A program made the position numbers and the translations under genes. A stretch of 64,000 nucleotides of DNA from an uncultured Christensenella sp. GTDB taxonomy: Bacteria > Bacillota > Clostridia > Christensenellales > CAG-917. The notes under the pieces were generated by a model, which made no database searches, had not been told where the DNA came from, and worked only from the letters and a program-made list of their open reading frames with translations. Each line of letters starts with the position of its first letter. Positions within the stretch are counted from its first letter, which is position 1. The DNA is taken from positions 171,520 to 235,519 of the forward strand of contig CAJTQT010000003.1 in NCBI GenBank assembly GCA_910578325.1, in the 5' to 3' direction. Below, piece after piece: positions 53,761-63,024 of this stretch.

Positions 53761-54630
53761 ATGCCCAAACACAGTCTGGAAGAAGTTATATCAGTCGATA
53801 AACTTAAAGAGGCGTTGCACTCAATTGCCAGAGCAACGGAAGTAAACCTATGCGTAATAGATTTAATAGGCAACGTCATAATCTGGCCCGTTAACGACTC
53901 CCCTTTTTGTGCTGAGGCAAGAAAAAACTCTGACATCCGCGAAAACTGTCTCAGATGTGCGACGCACGCCGCACTGGAAGCCGCAAGACAGAAACGTCCT
54001 ATGTTTTATAAGTGTCCGTACGGACTTGTTGATTTCACTCTGCCTATTTACTACAAAGAAGAGGTTTTGGGCGCAATCTGCGGCGGACAAATTAAAACAG
54101 ATTCCCATACAGATTTTTTGGACTATGTATACAATCAGATTTCTTTAGGCAACAATGATGAACTCAAAAAACGCTTTGAGAATTTGCCTACCGTCAAATC
54201 CGAAAAACTAATAGACATTTCGGATATACTTTTAAAGATGACGGAAAGACTTACGAAATTCGGAATCTATATGGATCTGGAACCGCATCAGAATGCTCGG
54301 ACTTACAATCGTTATAAGTTGCAACCCGCGCTCAACTATATAGACCTTAACTATAATAAAAATATAACGCTTACCGAACTTTCCGCGCTATGTTGCATTA
54401 CAGAAAGTTATTTTTCCAGACTTTTCAGCGCAACTATGAACATCAGTCTGTCGCAGTATATCACAAATTTACGCATCGATAATGCGAAAGAACTTCTTCT
54501 TGATCCGACGAAAAAAATACTTGCGATAGCCTACGAAGTCGGTTATAACGATTCGGCATATTTCATAAGAAAATTTAAAGAAGTCACACAAATGACTCCG
54601 CTTGAATACCGAATCGGAGCGCTTAAATAG
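53761..54630 (+). CDS. PocR-AraC transcriptional regulator
   Basis: The 289-residue protein has an N-terminal PocR sensory domain (residues about 5-165: IARATEVNLCVIDLIGN, Cys-rich FCAEARKNSDIRENCLRC, YKCPYGLVDFTLPIY and LGAICGGQI) and a C-terminal AraC double HTH (YIDLNYNKNITLTELSALCC ... IAYEVGYNDSAYFIRKFKEV). PocR domains bind small hydrocarbons such as 1,2-propanediol or glycerol derivatives. AGGAGG precedes the ATG. It probably activates the divergent membrane hydrolase gene. Confidence 0.92.
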   Translation: MPKHSLEEVISVDKLKEALHSIARATEVNLCVIDLIGNVIIWPVNDSPFCAEARKNSDIRENCLRCATHAALEAARQKRPMFYKCPYGLVDFTLPIYYKEEVLGAICGGQIKTDSHTDFLDYVYNQISLGNNDELKKRFENLPTVKSEKLIDISDILLKMTERLTKFGIYMDLEPHQNARTYNRYKLQPALNYIDLNYNKNITLTELSALCCITESYFSRLFSATMNISLSQYITNLRIDNAKELLLDPTKKILAIAYEVGYNDSAYFIRKFKEVTQMTPLEYRIGALK

Positions 54631-54644
54631 CGCGCATTCGCAAA

Positions 54645-54683
54645 TAAAAAAATCCCGATGGCAATTGTCATCGGGATTTTTTT
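54645..54683. terminator. Terminator of the PocR-AraC gene
   Basis: ATCCCGATG/CATCGGGAT with an 8-nt loop, A-run before and T-run after; it also faces the convergent ABC exporter operon. Confidence 0.93.
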
Positions 54684-54748
54684 ATCATTATTCAAATTTT
54701 TACGCTTCACTTCGCCGAACCTCTCCGAATACTCTATGGACTTCGTAT

Positions 54749-56665
54749 TTATTCGAGTTCGAAAGCGCCGGTGTACAACTGATAATACTTACCCTTTTTC
54801 GCAATCAATTCCTCGTGGTTGCCGCGCTCGATAATCTCACCGTGCTCGAGTACGCAAATCAAATCCGAATTACGTACGGTGGACAGTCTGTGCGCAATGA
54901 CGAAAACCGTTCTGCCCTGCATAAGCCTGTCCATACCCTTTTCTATGAGACGCTCTGTACGGGTATCGATTGAAGACGTCGCCTCGTCCAGAATGAGTAC
55001 GGGCGGATTTGCAACCGCCGCCCTTGCAATAGCGAGCAATTGACGCTGTCCCTGAGAGAGATTCTCGCCGTCGCCCGTAAGCAAAGTATCGTATCCATCG
55101 GGCAGATGTCGGATAAAGTAATCCGCATTTGCGAGTTTTGCCGCCGCTACGACTTCCTCGTCGGTTGCGTCGAGTTTGCCGAACCGTATATTGTCGCTGA
55201 CAGTCCCCGTAAACATATGCGTATCCTGCAAAACCATCGCCATAGAGTGCCTTAGATCGGCTTTGTTAATCTTTGTGATGTTGATATTGTCGTAGCGTAT
55301 TTTACCGTCGTTTATGTCATAAAACCGATTGATAAGATTGATAATCGTAGTCTTACCCGCGCCTGTAGAACCGACGAACGCGATTTTCTGTCCGGGTTTC
55401 GCCACCAGCGAGATATCTTTGAGAACGGTTTTTTCAGGCACGTAACCGAAAGTCACGTTTTCGAATTCCACTTCGCCCGTCCACTTGACATAGGTAGTGG
55501 TTCCGTCCGCCCTATGGAAATGTTTCCACGCCCACATACCCGTATACTCTTCTGTTTCAACGAGTTTTCCTGCTTCGTCCTCTCTTGCGTTGACAAGGGT
55601 TACATAGCCGTCGTCTTCTTCGGGCTGTTGGTCTATGAGATCGAAGATACGTTCCGCACCTGCGAGAGCCATAAGCACGCCGTTTAGTTGCTGTGCCATC
55701 TGTGCAAGAGGATTGCTGAACTGACGCGAGTACATCATAAACGAAACAAGTCCTCCCCAATTCATTCCGCCGAAGCCGCTGATTGCAAGCAGAGTTCCTG
55801 CGATTGCCGTTACGGCATACGTTACGTAAGACAGATTTCCCATTATAGGCATAAGCACGTTGGCGTAAGTATGCGCTTGCCTCGAAGCCTCTTTGAGATT
55901 GCCGTTAAACACGTCGAACTCCGCCTTTTCCGCGCTTTCGTGGCAGAATACCTTAACGACTTTAAGTCCGTCGAGGTGCTCTTCGATATATCCGTTGAGC
56001 GCACCTATCTGACGTTGCTGTCCTACAAAGTGCTTTCCGCTTCTGCTTGCAATAAACTTTACTATAAACAGCATAATCACAAGCATTGCTATAGATATAA
56101 GCGTAAGCAGCGGTGAGATTACCAGCATAGCGATAAACATACCTATCAGCGTAAGCACATTGGTGATCATATTAGGCAGACCGCCCGACAGCAACTCGCG
56201 AAGAGTATCCGTATCGTTTGTATACAGACTCATTATGTCGCCGTGCGTATGCGTGTCGAAATACTTTATGGGAAGTTTTTGCATCTTCTCGAACATTTCG
56301 TTACGCACATTTTGCAACACTCGGGTTGTAATCCGAATAATTAAATAATTATAAACATAGTGCAACGACGCTCCGACGATGTAAATAGACGCCATAATGC
56401 CTACAATGCCGCCAAGCGCGCCCAGTCCAGAAAGCGATCCGAGCGTAACCGTTTCTCCCGCAGCGAGAGGCAGAACTAACTGTTGAAGAATCACGCCTAT
56501 CATAAATGTACCGCCGACGTTGCAAAGAACGTTGGCAAACATACACGCAAGAGCGACAGCAATTTGCACCTTGTAACCTTTAAGGTAACCGAGAATACGC
56601 TTGAAAGTTTTTGCAGGGCTCTTAACTTTGAAATTGCCCATATTCGATTTCTTATTCTTAGGCAT
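54749..56665 (-). CDS. ABC exporter half-transporter, consensus-ATPase half
   Basis: The 638-residue protein has six helices followed by an ABC domain with an insert before it (VNAREDEAGKLVETEEYTG, near residue 360). Motifs are canonical: Walker A GSTGAGKTT, signature LSQGQRQLLAIARA, Walker B ILDEATSSID with the catalytic Glu, and the H-loop IAHRLS. With its partner it should form a heterodimeric multidrug- or lipid-type exporter. It overlaps the upstream gene by 8 nt; GGAGG lies 9 nt before the ATG. Confidence 0.95.
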   Translation of the reverse strand: MPKNKKSNMGNFKVKSPAKTFKRILGYLKGYKVQIAVALACMFANVLCNVGGTFMIGVILQQLVLPLAAGETVTLGSLSGLGALGGIVGIMASIYIVGASLHYVYNYLIIRITTRVLQNVRNEMFEKMQKLPIKYFDTHTHGDIMSLYTNDTDTLRELLSGGLPNMITNVLTLIGMFIAMLVISPLLTLISIAMLVIMLFIVKFIASRSGKHFVGQQRQIGALNGYIEEHLDGLKVVKVFCHESAEKAEFDVFNGNLKEASRQAHTYANVLMPIMGNLSYVTYAVTAIAGTLLAISGFGGMNWGGLVSFMMYSRQFSNPLAQMAQQLNGVLMALAGAERIFDLIDQQPEEDDGYVTLVNAREDEAGKLVETEEYTGMWAWKHFHRADGTTTYVKWTGEVEFENVTFGYVPEKTVLKDISLVAKPGQKIAFVGSTGAGKTTIINLINRFYDINDGKIRYDNINITKINKADLRHSMAMVLQDTHMFTGTVSDNIRFGKLDATDEEVVAAAKLANADYFIRHLPDGYDTLLTGDGENLSQGQRQLLAIARAAVANPPVLILDEATSSIDTRTERLIEKGMDRLMQGRTVFVIAHRLSTVRNSDLICVLEHGEIIERGNHEELIAKKGKYYQLYTGAFELE

Positions 56666-58535
56666 TCGCGTTCACCTCCCCGTCATCCGCACTTCCCTTT
56701 TGCTGGGATTGATATACGTCGCGGTATATATCGTTTGTTTCGAGCAACTCTTCGTGAGTGCCGATTGCGTCAATCTTTCCGTCGTTCATAACGATAATCC
56801 TGTCCGCGTCCTCAACCGACGAAATTCGCTGAGCGATAATGATAACGGTCGTATCGCCGAACTCCTTTTTGAGTCCCGCTCTGATCGACGCGTCGGTCGC
56901 GGTATCGACAGCGCTCGTGGAATCGTCGAGAATCATAATCTTCGGATGTTTGAGCAATGCTCTTGCAATACAAAGACGCTGTTTCTGACCGCCAGACACG
57001 TTTACGCCGCCCTGTCCCAAATCCGTTTCATAACCTTTGGGAAAGGACATAACGAAATCGTGCGCCTGCGCCGCCTGCGCCGCGTGATACATTTCTTCGT
57101 CGGTAGCGTCGGGATTGCCCCAAAGCAGATTCTGCTTGATTGTACCAGAAAACAGTACGTTCTTTTGAAGAACCACGCCTATTGCCGAACGCAGGCTGTC
57201 TATCTTGTAATCTCTTACGTCAACTCCGCCGACTTTAACGCTTCCGTCAAATACGTCGTAAAGTCTGGGAATGAGTTGTACCAACGTTGTTTTAGCAGAA
57301 CCTGTTCCGCCGATAATACCTATCGTCTCACCGCTTGCAATATGCAGGTCGATGTTTTCGAGATTGAGTACGCTGCTATCGTTCTTGTAGGAGAAATCCA
57401 CGTTATCGAAATCTATACTGCCGTCGGCAGGAACGGCGTCGGTTGCGTTTTCGCCGTCTTCGATATCTATCTTCTCGTCCAGCACTTCCACGATACGGTC
57501 AACGGACGCGCGCGACATAACGATGGTCATAAACACCATCGCCACCATTATAAGCGACATCAATATCTGCATAACGTAGTTCAAAAACGCAGTCAAATCT
57601 CCGACAGTCATTCCGTTGGCGGCAATGTTTCCGCTTTCAATGATGTCGCGACCGCCGAAAAGTATGATACAGATAATACACGCATACACCAGAATCTGCA
57701 TAAACGGGAAGACGATAACGATAATCTTCTCCGCGCTGAATTGAAGTTTCTGAACCGTCTCGCTAACCTTTTTGAACTTCTTGATTTCGTTGTCTTCTCT
57801 GACGTATGCCTTGACCGCGCGGATTCCTATAAGGTTTTCCTGCGTCGACTCGTTCATATCGTCATATTTGTTGAGCATCTTCTCGAATCTGGGAAAAACC
57901 ACTTTCGTTCCCACCGCAAGACCTATGAGAAGCAAAGGAAGCACCACTGCAAATATAATCGACAGTTTCGGGCTTATCGTTACCGACATTACAAGCGACA
58001 AAATCAGCATAAACGGCGAACGTACGAATATGCGAATAATCATCATATACGAATTCTGCATATTTGTTACGTCCGTCGTAAGCCTCGTCACGAGGTTGGC
58101 AGTGTTGAAACGGTCGAGGTTCTTAAAACTGAAATTTTCGACTTTGTAAAAGAGTTTCTTTCTCAGATTGCCCGCGAATCCCGTTGAAGCGGTTGCCGCA
58201 AGTTTTGCCGACAGCGCTCCGCACAGCAGGGATATAAATGCCATAGCCACCATAAGCGCGCCGCAAGTGGCAATAAACGCGGTGCGGTTCGTCATCTCGA
58301 AAACGGGGATGTTGAGACTTCCGAATTTCAGAATAAACGGAAATACGGAAGCGGTGTCGTCCATTCCCACATCCACAATCTGCGCCATTATCAACGGAAT
58401 AAATACCTCAAACAGCACCTCGACCGCAACGAGTACCGCCGTCCAGACGGACGCCGCCTTATACTCGCCTATACAGGACGCCATCTTACGGACTCCGCCT
58501 TTGGCTCTTGGAGTTTTAATTTCTTTTTCTTTCAT
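56658..58535 (-). CDS. ABC exporter half-transporter, degenerate-ATPase half
   Basis: The 625-residue partner has the same TMD-NBD build. Its Walker A is GGTGSAKTT, the signature VSGGQKQRLCIARAL, and Walker B reads ILDDSTSAVD, with Asp where the catalytic Glu belongs, and IAQRIS in the H-loop (Gln for His). One inactive and one active site is the rule in TM287/288-type heterodimers. ATG 58535 is favoured by AGGTG upstream; a longer frame starts nine codons earlier. TetR at 58784 is divergent and probably represses it. Confidence 0.94.
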   Translation of the reverse strand: MKEKEIKTPRAKGGVRKMASCIGEYKAASVWTAVLVAVEVLFEVFIPLIMAQIVDVGMDDTASVFPFILKFGSLNIPVFEMTNRTAFIATCGALMVAMAFISLLCGALSAKLAATASTGFAGNLRKKLFYKVENFSFKNLDRFNTANLVTRLTTDVTNMQNSYMMIIRIFVRSPFMLILSLVMSVTISPKLSIIFAVVLPLLLIGLAVGTKVVFPRFEKMLNKYDDMNESTQENLIGIRAVKAYVREDNEIKKFKKVSETVQKLQFSAEKIIVIVFPFMQILVYACIICIILFGGRDIIESGNIAANGMTVGDLTAFLNYVMQILMSLIMVAMVFMTIVMSRASVDRIVEVLDEKIDIEDGENATDAVPADGSIDFDNVDFSYKNDSSVLNLENIDLHIASGETIGIIGGTGSAKTTLVQLIPRLYDVFDGSVKVGGVDVRDYKIDSLRSAIGVVLQKNVLFSGTIKQNLLWGNPDATDEEMYHAAQAAQAHDFVMSFPKGYETDLGQGGVNVSGGQKQRLCIARALLKHPKIMILDDSTSAVDTATDASIRAGLKKEFGDTTVIIIAQRISSVEDADRIIVMNDGKIDAIGTHEELLETNDIYRDVYQSQQKGSADDGEVNANA

Positions 58536-58580
58536 ATTCACCTGAACTGCGCTATTGCGCATAAGTCCGATTTAGACTTT

Positions 58581-58616
58581 AATAATCTATTTAACGATTA
58601 TTTAAAAAAATGTCAA
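58581..58616 (-). promoter_or_regulatory. ABC exporter promoter with TetR-type operator
   Basis: On the minus strand -35 TTGACA (58616-58611), 17 bp, -10 TAAATA (58593-58588). The inverted repeat AATAATC-8-GATTATT (58581-58602) covers the -10, a natural site for the divergent TetR protein. Confidence 0.7.
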
Positions 58617-58783
58617 CCGATTTTTCGAAAAATTACGATAATTCCTTATATATTAAAATATTTTTAATAAAACGGGTACAACTAAATTGAGAATCGTCGC
58701 CACTTTTACAGATTCGCGCTTAACACGCATACAGCCATATTGACAATGCTGTGATATTATGCCAAAATGAATCGAGGTGTTTT

Positions 58784-59365
58784 ATGGCGGTTAAAGAAGA
58801 TATCCGTATAGTGCGCACGCGCAAATTGCTTTGCGACGCTCTTCTCGATATGATGCAGACAGATTCCATCGAGCACATAAGCGTCATAGATATCTGCAAC
58901 AAATCGCTGATAAACCGCGCGACGTTCTATAAGCATTTCGAAGACAAATACGACCTGCTCGCTTACGCGCTCGAAGAGATCAAGCGCGAAATAAACCGAG
59001 GCTTTATCATAAATAAGTCGGATTTGAATACGCCTCAGGATGCTTTGCGAGCACTGTTTACAACCACCACGGCATATTTTTTTGACAACAGAAGCCGCGT
59101 TTCAAATCTCATTAAACACAATATGCACACAAAAGTTATCTCCTGCGTAAAGGATTCGATTGCGGATTCGATTGAATCCCTCGTATCAGACTATACCTAT
59201 ACTTATGCATTGCGCGTTCCTCTTCCCGTACTTGCGACGTTCCTCGCAGGAGGGCTCGTCTCGACGTTGATTTGGTGTTTACAGCAACCCGGGAAATATA
59301 CCTTCCAGGAGTTTGTCACTTGTATTGATGTAGGTTGCATAGACTCGTTGTTCGAAAAGGTTTAA
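58784..59365 (+). CDS. TetR/AcrR-family regulator
   Basis: The 193-residue protein has the TetR HTH (TRKLLCDALLDMMQTDSIEH, then ISVIDICNKSLINRATFYKH with the YKHFEDKYDLL end) and a helical ligand domain ending in a TetR_C_7-like segment (LATFLAGGLVSTLIWCLQ). GAGGTG lies 4 nt before ATG 58784; the frame is open 11 codons earlier without a site. It is divergent from the ABC exporter and likely senses its substrate. Confidence 0.92.
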   Translation: MAVKEDIRIVRTRKLLCDALLDMMQTDSIEHISVIDICNKSLINRATFYKHFEDKYDLLAYALEEIKREINRGFIINKSDLNTPQDALRALFTTTTAYFFDNRSRVSNLIKHNMHTKVISCVKDSIADSIESLVSDYTYTYALRVPLPVLATFLAGGLVSTLIWCLQQPGKYTFQEFVTCIDVGCIDSLFEKV

Positions 59366-59427
59366 AATCCAAATGCCGTCAACTTTACTTTAATATAGCG
59401 GAATTCCATAGAATTTCAATTAATGGT

Positions 59428-59454
59428 AAAACGGCACGTTATGTTCCGTTTTTT
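59428..59454 (+). terminator. Terminator of tetR
   Basis: AAAACGG/CCGTTTT with an 11-nt loop, followed by more T. Confidence 0.7.
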
Positions 59455-59556
59455 ATTACGCAAACTTTTAAGAACATATCGATGAGTCAAAAATACTTCG
59501 AATATTAGCATTCCACAACGCGTTATCAAAAATATAATTTATTTTTTCATAAAAAG

Positions 59557-59613
59557 TTGACTTTTGGCAATCTCTGTAATACACTGTTAGCAGTCAAACA
59601 ATTAGATTGCTAA
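59557..59613 (+). promoter_or_regulatory. clpB promoter with CIRCE-like operator
   Basis: -35 TTGACT (59557-59562), 17 bp, -10 TACACT (59580-59585), then TTAGCAGTC-N9-GATTGCTAA (59587-59613). Spacer and flank closely match the groESL promoter (TTTGGCAA after the -35, CTGTTAGC after the -10), so both should be under HrcA. Confidence 0.88.
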
Positions 59614-59656
59614 ATAATTTCAACTCTAATTGGCAACAATCTTAGGAGGTTGCGAT

Positions 59657-62245
59657 ATGGAAACTGAAAAATACACAAAAAAAGCATTAGAAACAGTCAA
59701 CCGCGCGCAAACGCTCGCGCTTGAAAGGAACAATCAACAGTTGAGCGTTGAGCATCTGACTTACGCGCTTCTGTCGGACGAAGACGGGCTTATCCCCAAA
59801 CTGCTTACAAAATGCGGCGCGGACGCGCAGGCGTTGCTTAGAGAAACGGACAAAATAATATCCTCTTTCCCCGCTGTTACGGGAACGGGTTCGCCACAGG
59901 TTTATATGTCAAGCGAAACCGCCCTGATACTGTCTGCGGCGGATAAGATTCGCGCCAAAGCAGGCGACGATTTTATCAGCGTAGAGCATATATTCGAGGC
60001 GGTTTTAGACAAACCCACCCCTGCGCTCAAAACAGCGTTTAGTCGAGTTAATCTCACAAAAAAGCAGTTTATGTCCGCGCTTTTACAGGTTAAAACCTCG
60101 AAAGTGACAAACGACAGTCCTGAAGATACCTACGACGTATTGAATAAATACGGGTTCGACCTTGTCGAGCGAGCAAGCACAGGTAAACTGGATCCGGTTA
60201 TCGGACGCGACGACGAAATACGGAATGTGATTAGAATTCTGTCGCGTAAGACGAAAAACAACCCCGTGCTCATAGGCGAACCGGGAGTAGGAAAAACGGC
60301 GATTGCAGAAGGTCTTGCCCAGCGCATCGTGCGCGGCGACGTTCCCGAGGGACTGAAAGACAAGCACGTGTTCGCACTCGATATGGGCGCGCTGATTGCG
60401 GGCGCAAAATACCGCGGCGAGTTTGAGGAACGTCTTAAAGCCGTTCTCAACGAAATAAAAAAGCAAAACGGACGCACACTGCTCTTTATCGACGAACTTC
60501 ATACAATCGTCGGCGCAGGAAAATCCGAAGGCAGTATGGACGCGGGCAATCTTTTAAAACCGATGCTTGCAAGAGGCGAACTGCATTGCATAGGCGCAAC
60601 CACGCTTGACGAATATCGTAAATATATAGAAAAAGACCCTGCACTCGAAAGGCGTTTCCAACCCGTTCAGGTTGACGAGCCGACGGTTGAAGATACGATC
60701 GCTATTCTGCGCGGGCTCAAAGAGAGATATGAAATTTTCCACGGCGTTCGTATTCACGACCGCGCGCTCGTCTGCGCCGCCACGCTTTCGGACAGATACA
60801 TTACAGACCGTTTTCTGCCAGATAAAGCGATAGACCTTGTTGACGAAGCCTGCGCTATGATTCGCACAGAAATTGACAGTATGCCCACCGAAATGGACGA
60901 AATCAGCCGCAAAATGATGCAACTCGAAATCGAGGAAGCCGCGCTCGCCAAAGAGACCGACACTCTGTCCGTAGACCGTCGCAACGCCATAAAAAAGGAA
61001 CTTGCCGAACTTCACGATACATTTAACGGCATGAAAGCGCAATGGGAAAACGAGAAGCGCGAGATTTCTTCAGTTCAGGATACGAAAGCGGAAATAGACC
61101 GAGTCAATTCCGAAATCGAAGAGGCGCAGCGCAAAAGCGATTACGGCAAAGCGGCGGAACTTCAATACGGCGTTCTGCCCTCCCTTATAGAAAGACTTAA
61201 AAAGGCGGAGAAAAAAAACAACGAGGGCAATCAACTCCTGCGCGACGAAGTTACAGAGGACGAGATTTCCAAAATCGTTGCCAAATGGACGGGTATTCCC
61301 GTGTCCAAACTTATGGCAAGCGAAAAGGAAAAACTGCTCGGACTCGCCGACGAACTGCACAAACGCGTTATCGGTCAGGACGAGGCTGTTCAGACGGTAA
61401 GCGAAGCGATACTGCGTTCAAGAGCGGGGATTGCCGACGAAAACAGACCTATCGGTTCGTTTATGTTTTTGGGACCGACGGGAGTCGGAAAAACCGAACT
61501 TGCAAAGACGCTCGCGTCTTACCTGTTCGACGACGAGCGAAATATCGTGCGCATCGATATGACGGAATATATGGAAAAATACAGCGTGTCGCGTCTTATA
61601 GGCGCGCCTCCCGGATACGTAGGCTACGACGAGGGCGGGCAACTTACCGAAGCCGTACGCAGAAAACCGTATTCGGTGGTGCTGTTTGACGAAATAGAAA
61701 AGGCGCATCCCGACGTTTTCAATATTCTGCTGCAAGTGCTGGACGACGGAAGAATTACAGACAGCCAAGGTAGGACGGTCAACTTCAAAAATACTATAAT
61801 CATAATGACGTCCAACCTCGGAAGCGGCATAATTCTTGACAATATAGACAATGACGGCAATATCACAGAGGAAGCCAAACAACAGGTAAACGCGCTTCTT
61901 AAAGGCACATTCCGTCCGGAGTTCCTCAACAGGCTGGACGACACCGTACTCTTCACTCCTCTCGCGCGCAGTCAGGTATACTCCATAATCGACATCATTC
62001 TTGCCAAACTTGCCGAAAGACTTGCGCGGCAGGAACTGGAACTGCAAGTTACGGACAAAGCAAAAGACGCTATCGTAGACGGAGGATACGACGCGGCATT
62101 CGGCGCAAGACCGCTCAAACGTTTTATCGAAAGCCGAGTTGAAACCGAGGTTGCAAGAACGATACTCGCAGGAAATCTGCATCAGGGTTCTGAAATAGTT
62201 GTGGATGCGGACAACGGCGCAATAACCGTAAACGTATCGCGGTAA
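59657..62245 (+). CDS. clpB: Protein disaggregase ClpB (Hsp104/ClpB type)
   Basis: This AAA+ hexamer rescues aggregated protein with DnaK. The 862 residues hold an N-domain (two Clp repeats), AAA-1 (Walker A GEPGVGKTA, Walker B LLFIDELHT), a long coiled-coil middle domain (about 400-520; IDSMPTEMDEISRKMMQLEI and onward), AAA-2 (GPTGVGKTE; VLFDEIEKAHPDVFN) and a C-terminal D2-small domain. The long middle domain separates it from ClpC; no ClpP-binding IGF loop is seen. ATG 59657 has AGGAGG 7 nt upstream; an earlier ATG at 59630 is unsupported. Confidence 0.96.
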   Translation: METEKYTKKALETVNRAQTLALERNNQQLSVEHLTYALLSDEDGLIPKLLTKCGADAQALLRETDKIISSFPAVTGTGSPQVYMSSETALILSAADKIRAKAGDDFISVEHIFEAVLDKPTPALKTAFSRVNLTKKQFMSALLQVKTSKVTNDSPEDTYDVLNKYGFDLVERASTGKLDPVIGRDDEIRNVIRILSRKTKNNPVLIGEPGVGKTAIAEGLAQRIVRGDVPEGLKDKHVFALDMGALIAGAKYRGEFEERLKAVLNEIKKQNGRTLLFIDELHTIVGAGKSEGSMDAGNLLKPMLARGELHCIGATTLDEYRKYIEKDPALERRFQPVQVDEPTVEDTIAILRGLKERYEIFHGVRIHDRALVCAATLSDRYITDRFLPDKAIDLVDEACAMIRTEIDSMPTEMDEISRKMMQLEIEEAALAKETDTLSVDRRNAIKKELAELHDTFNGMKAQWENEKREISSVQDTKAEIDRVNSEIEEAQRKSDYGKAAELQYGVLPSLIERLKKAEKKNNEGNQLLRDEVTEDEISKIVAKWTGIPVSKLMASEKEKLLGLADELHKRVIGQDEAVQTVSEAILRSRAGIADENRPIGSFMFLGPTGVGKTELAKTLASYLFDDERNIVRIDMTEYMEKYSVSRLIGAPPGYVGYDEGGQLTEAVRRKPYSVVLFDEIEKAHPDVFNILLQVLDDGRITDSQGRTVNFKNTIIIMTSNLGSGIILDNIDNDGNITEEAKQQVNALLKGTFRPEFLNRLDDTVLFTPLARSQVYSIIDIILAKLAERLARQELELQVTDKAKDAIVDGGYDAAFGARPLKRFIESRVETEVARTILAGNLHQGSEIVVDADNGAITVNVSR

Positions 62246-62370
62246 CTCCGACTGATTTTGCCGCATATAAATAGTCTGCCGAAATTTATCCCCGCTTTGC
62301 GAATTTATTACGCTTTGCGGGGATAATTCTGCGATTATGGCAAACAATAACAAAAAAAGCGAGGCAAAAT

Positions 62371-62892
62371 ATGGCAAATACAACGAACAACAATTTATCG
62401 TCGGTTTTAAACTCCCCTCTCATTATGGGCATCGCGCTCATAATCATAGGCGTACTTTTCTGCGCTTTGCAAGCGGGATTCGTCAGCATACTGCTTACTG
62501 TTGTAGGCGTGGTCCTGATTATTTTAGGCGCGCTTGCGCTCGTAGGCAGAAACTGGGCTCTCGGCTTAATCGAAATCGCAATCGGAGTAATTATTATTGC
62601 GTGCGGTTGGACTATCGTAGATATCACTCTGCTCATACTCGGAATAGTTTTTATAGCATACGCAATATATCAGATTATCATATCCGTACCGTTGCTGAAA
62701 AACAAAAAACCGTCTCAGATTGCAATCGCTCTGCTTAACCCCATCTTCACGCTCGCGCTCGGAATTATACTCGTAGTCGCCAAATGGCAAATGATTGACG
62801 TAATCTTTATCGTCATAGGCGCACTCGCGATAGTGGCGGGAATAATGATGATCGTGCGCAGTTTTGCCGCTCCCGAAAAATCATCTAACTGA
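62371..62892 (+). CDS. Small multi-pass membrane protein, DUF308/HdeD-like
   Basis: The 173-residue protein has about six short hydrophobic helices with Gly at regular places (IMGIALIIIGVLFCALQAG, ILLTVVGVVLIILGALALVG, and so on), the usual look of DUF308/HdeD-like proteins, some linked to acid stress. GAGG lies 6 nt before the ATG. Upstream ATCCCCGC/GCGGGGAT (62288-62324) may end clpB, although no T-run follows. Confidence 0.75.
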   Translation: MANTTNNNLSSVLNSPLIMGIALIIIGVLFCALQAGFVSILLTVVGVVLIILGALALVGRNWALGLIEIAIGVIIIACGWTIVDITLLILGIVFIAYAIYQIIISVPLLKNKKPSQIAIALLNPIFTLALGIILVVAKWQMIDVIFIVIGALAIVAGIMMIVRSFAAPEKSSN

Positions 62893-62903
62893 AATAATAT
62901 ACA

Positions 62904-62932
62904 GAACCCCGACGGGTGTGCCGTCGGGGTTC
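62904..62932. terminator. GC-rich hairpin between convergent genes
   Basis: GAACCCCGACGG/CCGTCGGGGTTC with a 5-nt loop. There is no T-run on either side, so it is terminator-like only by strength and place. Confidence 0.6.
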
Positions 62933-63024
62933 AGAAGTAATCTTACATATTAAATTTTAAATTTCCGCATCTGTTTGAATAAATCCGAAAGACCAACTGC
63001 CTACTCTTTGATTTTTACGTTAAA

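Noticed and set aside
59630..59656. Earlier clpB start at 59630
   Set aside because: The AGGAGG site lies after this codon and directly serves the ATG at 59657, which also gives the family-typical N-terminus.
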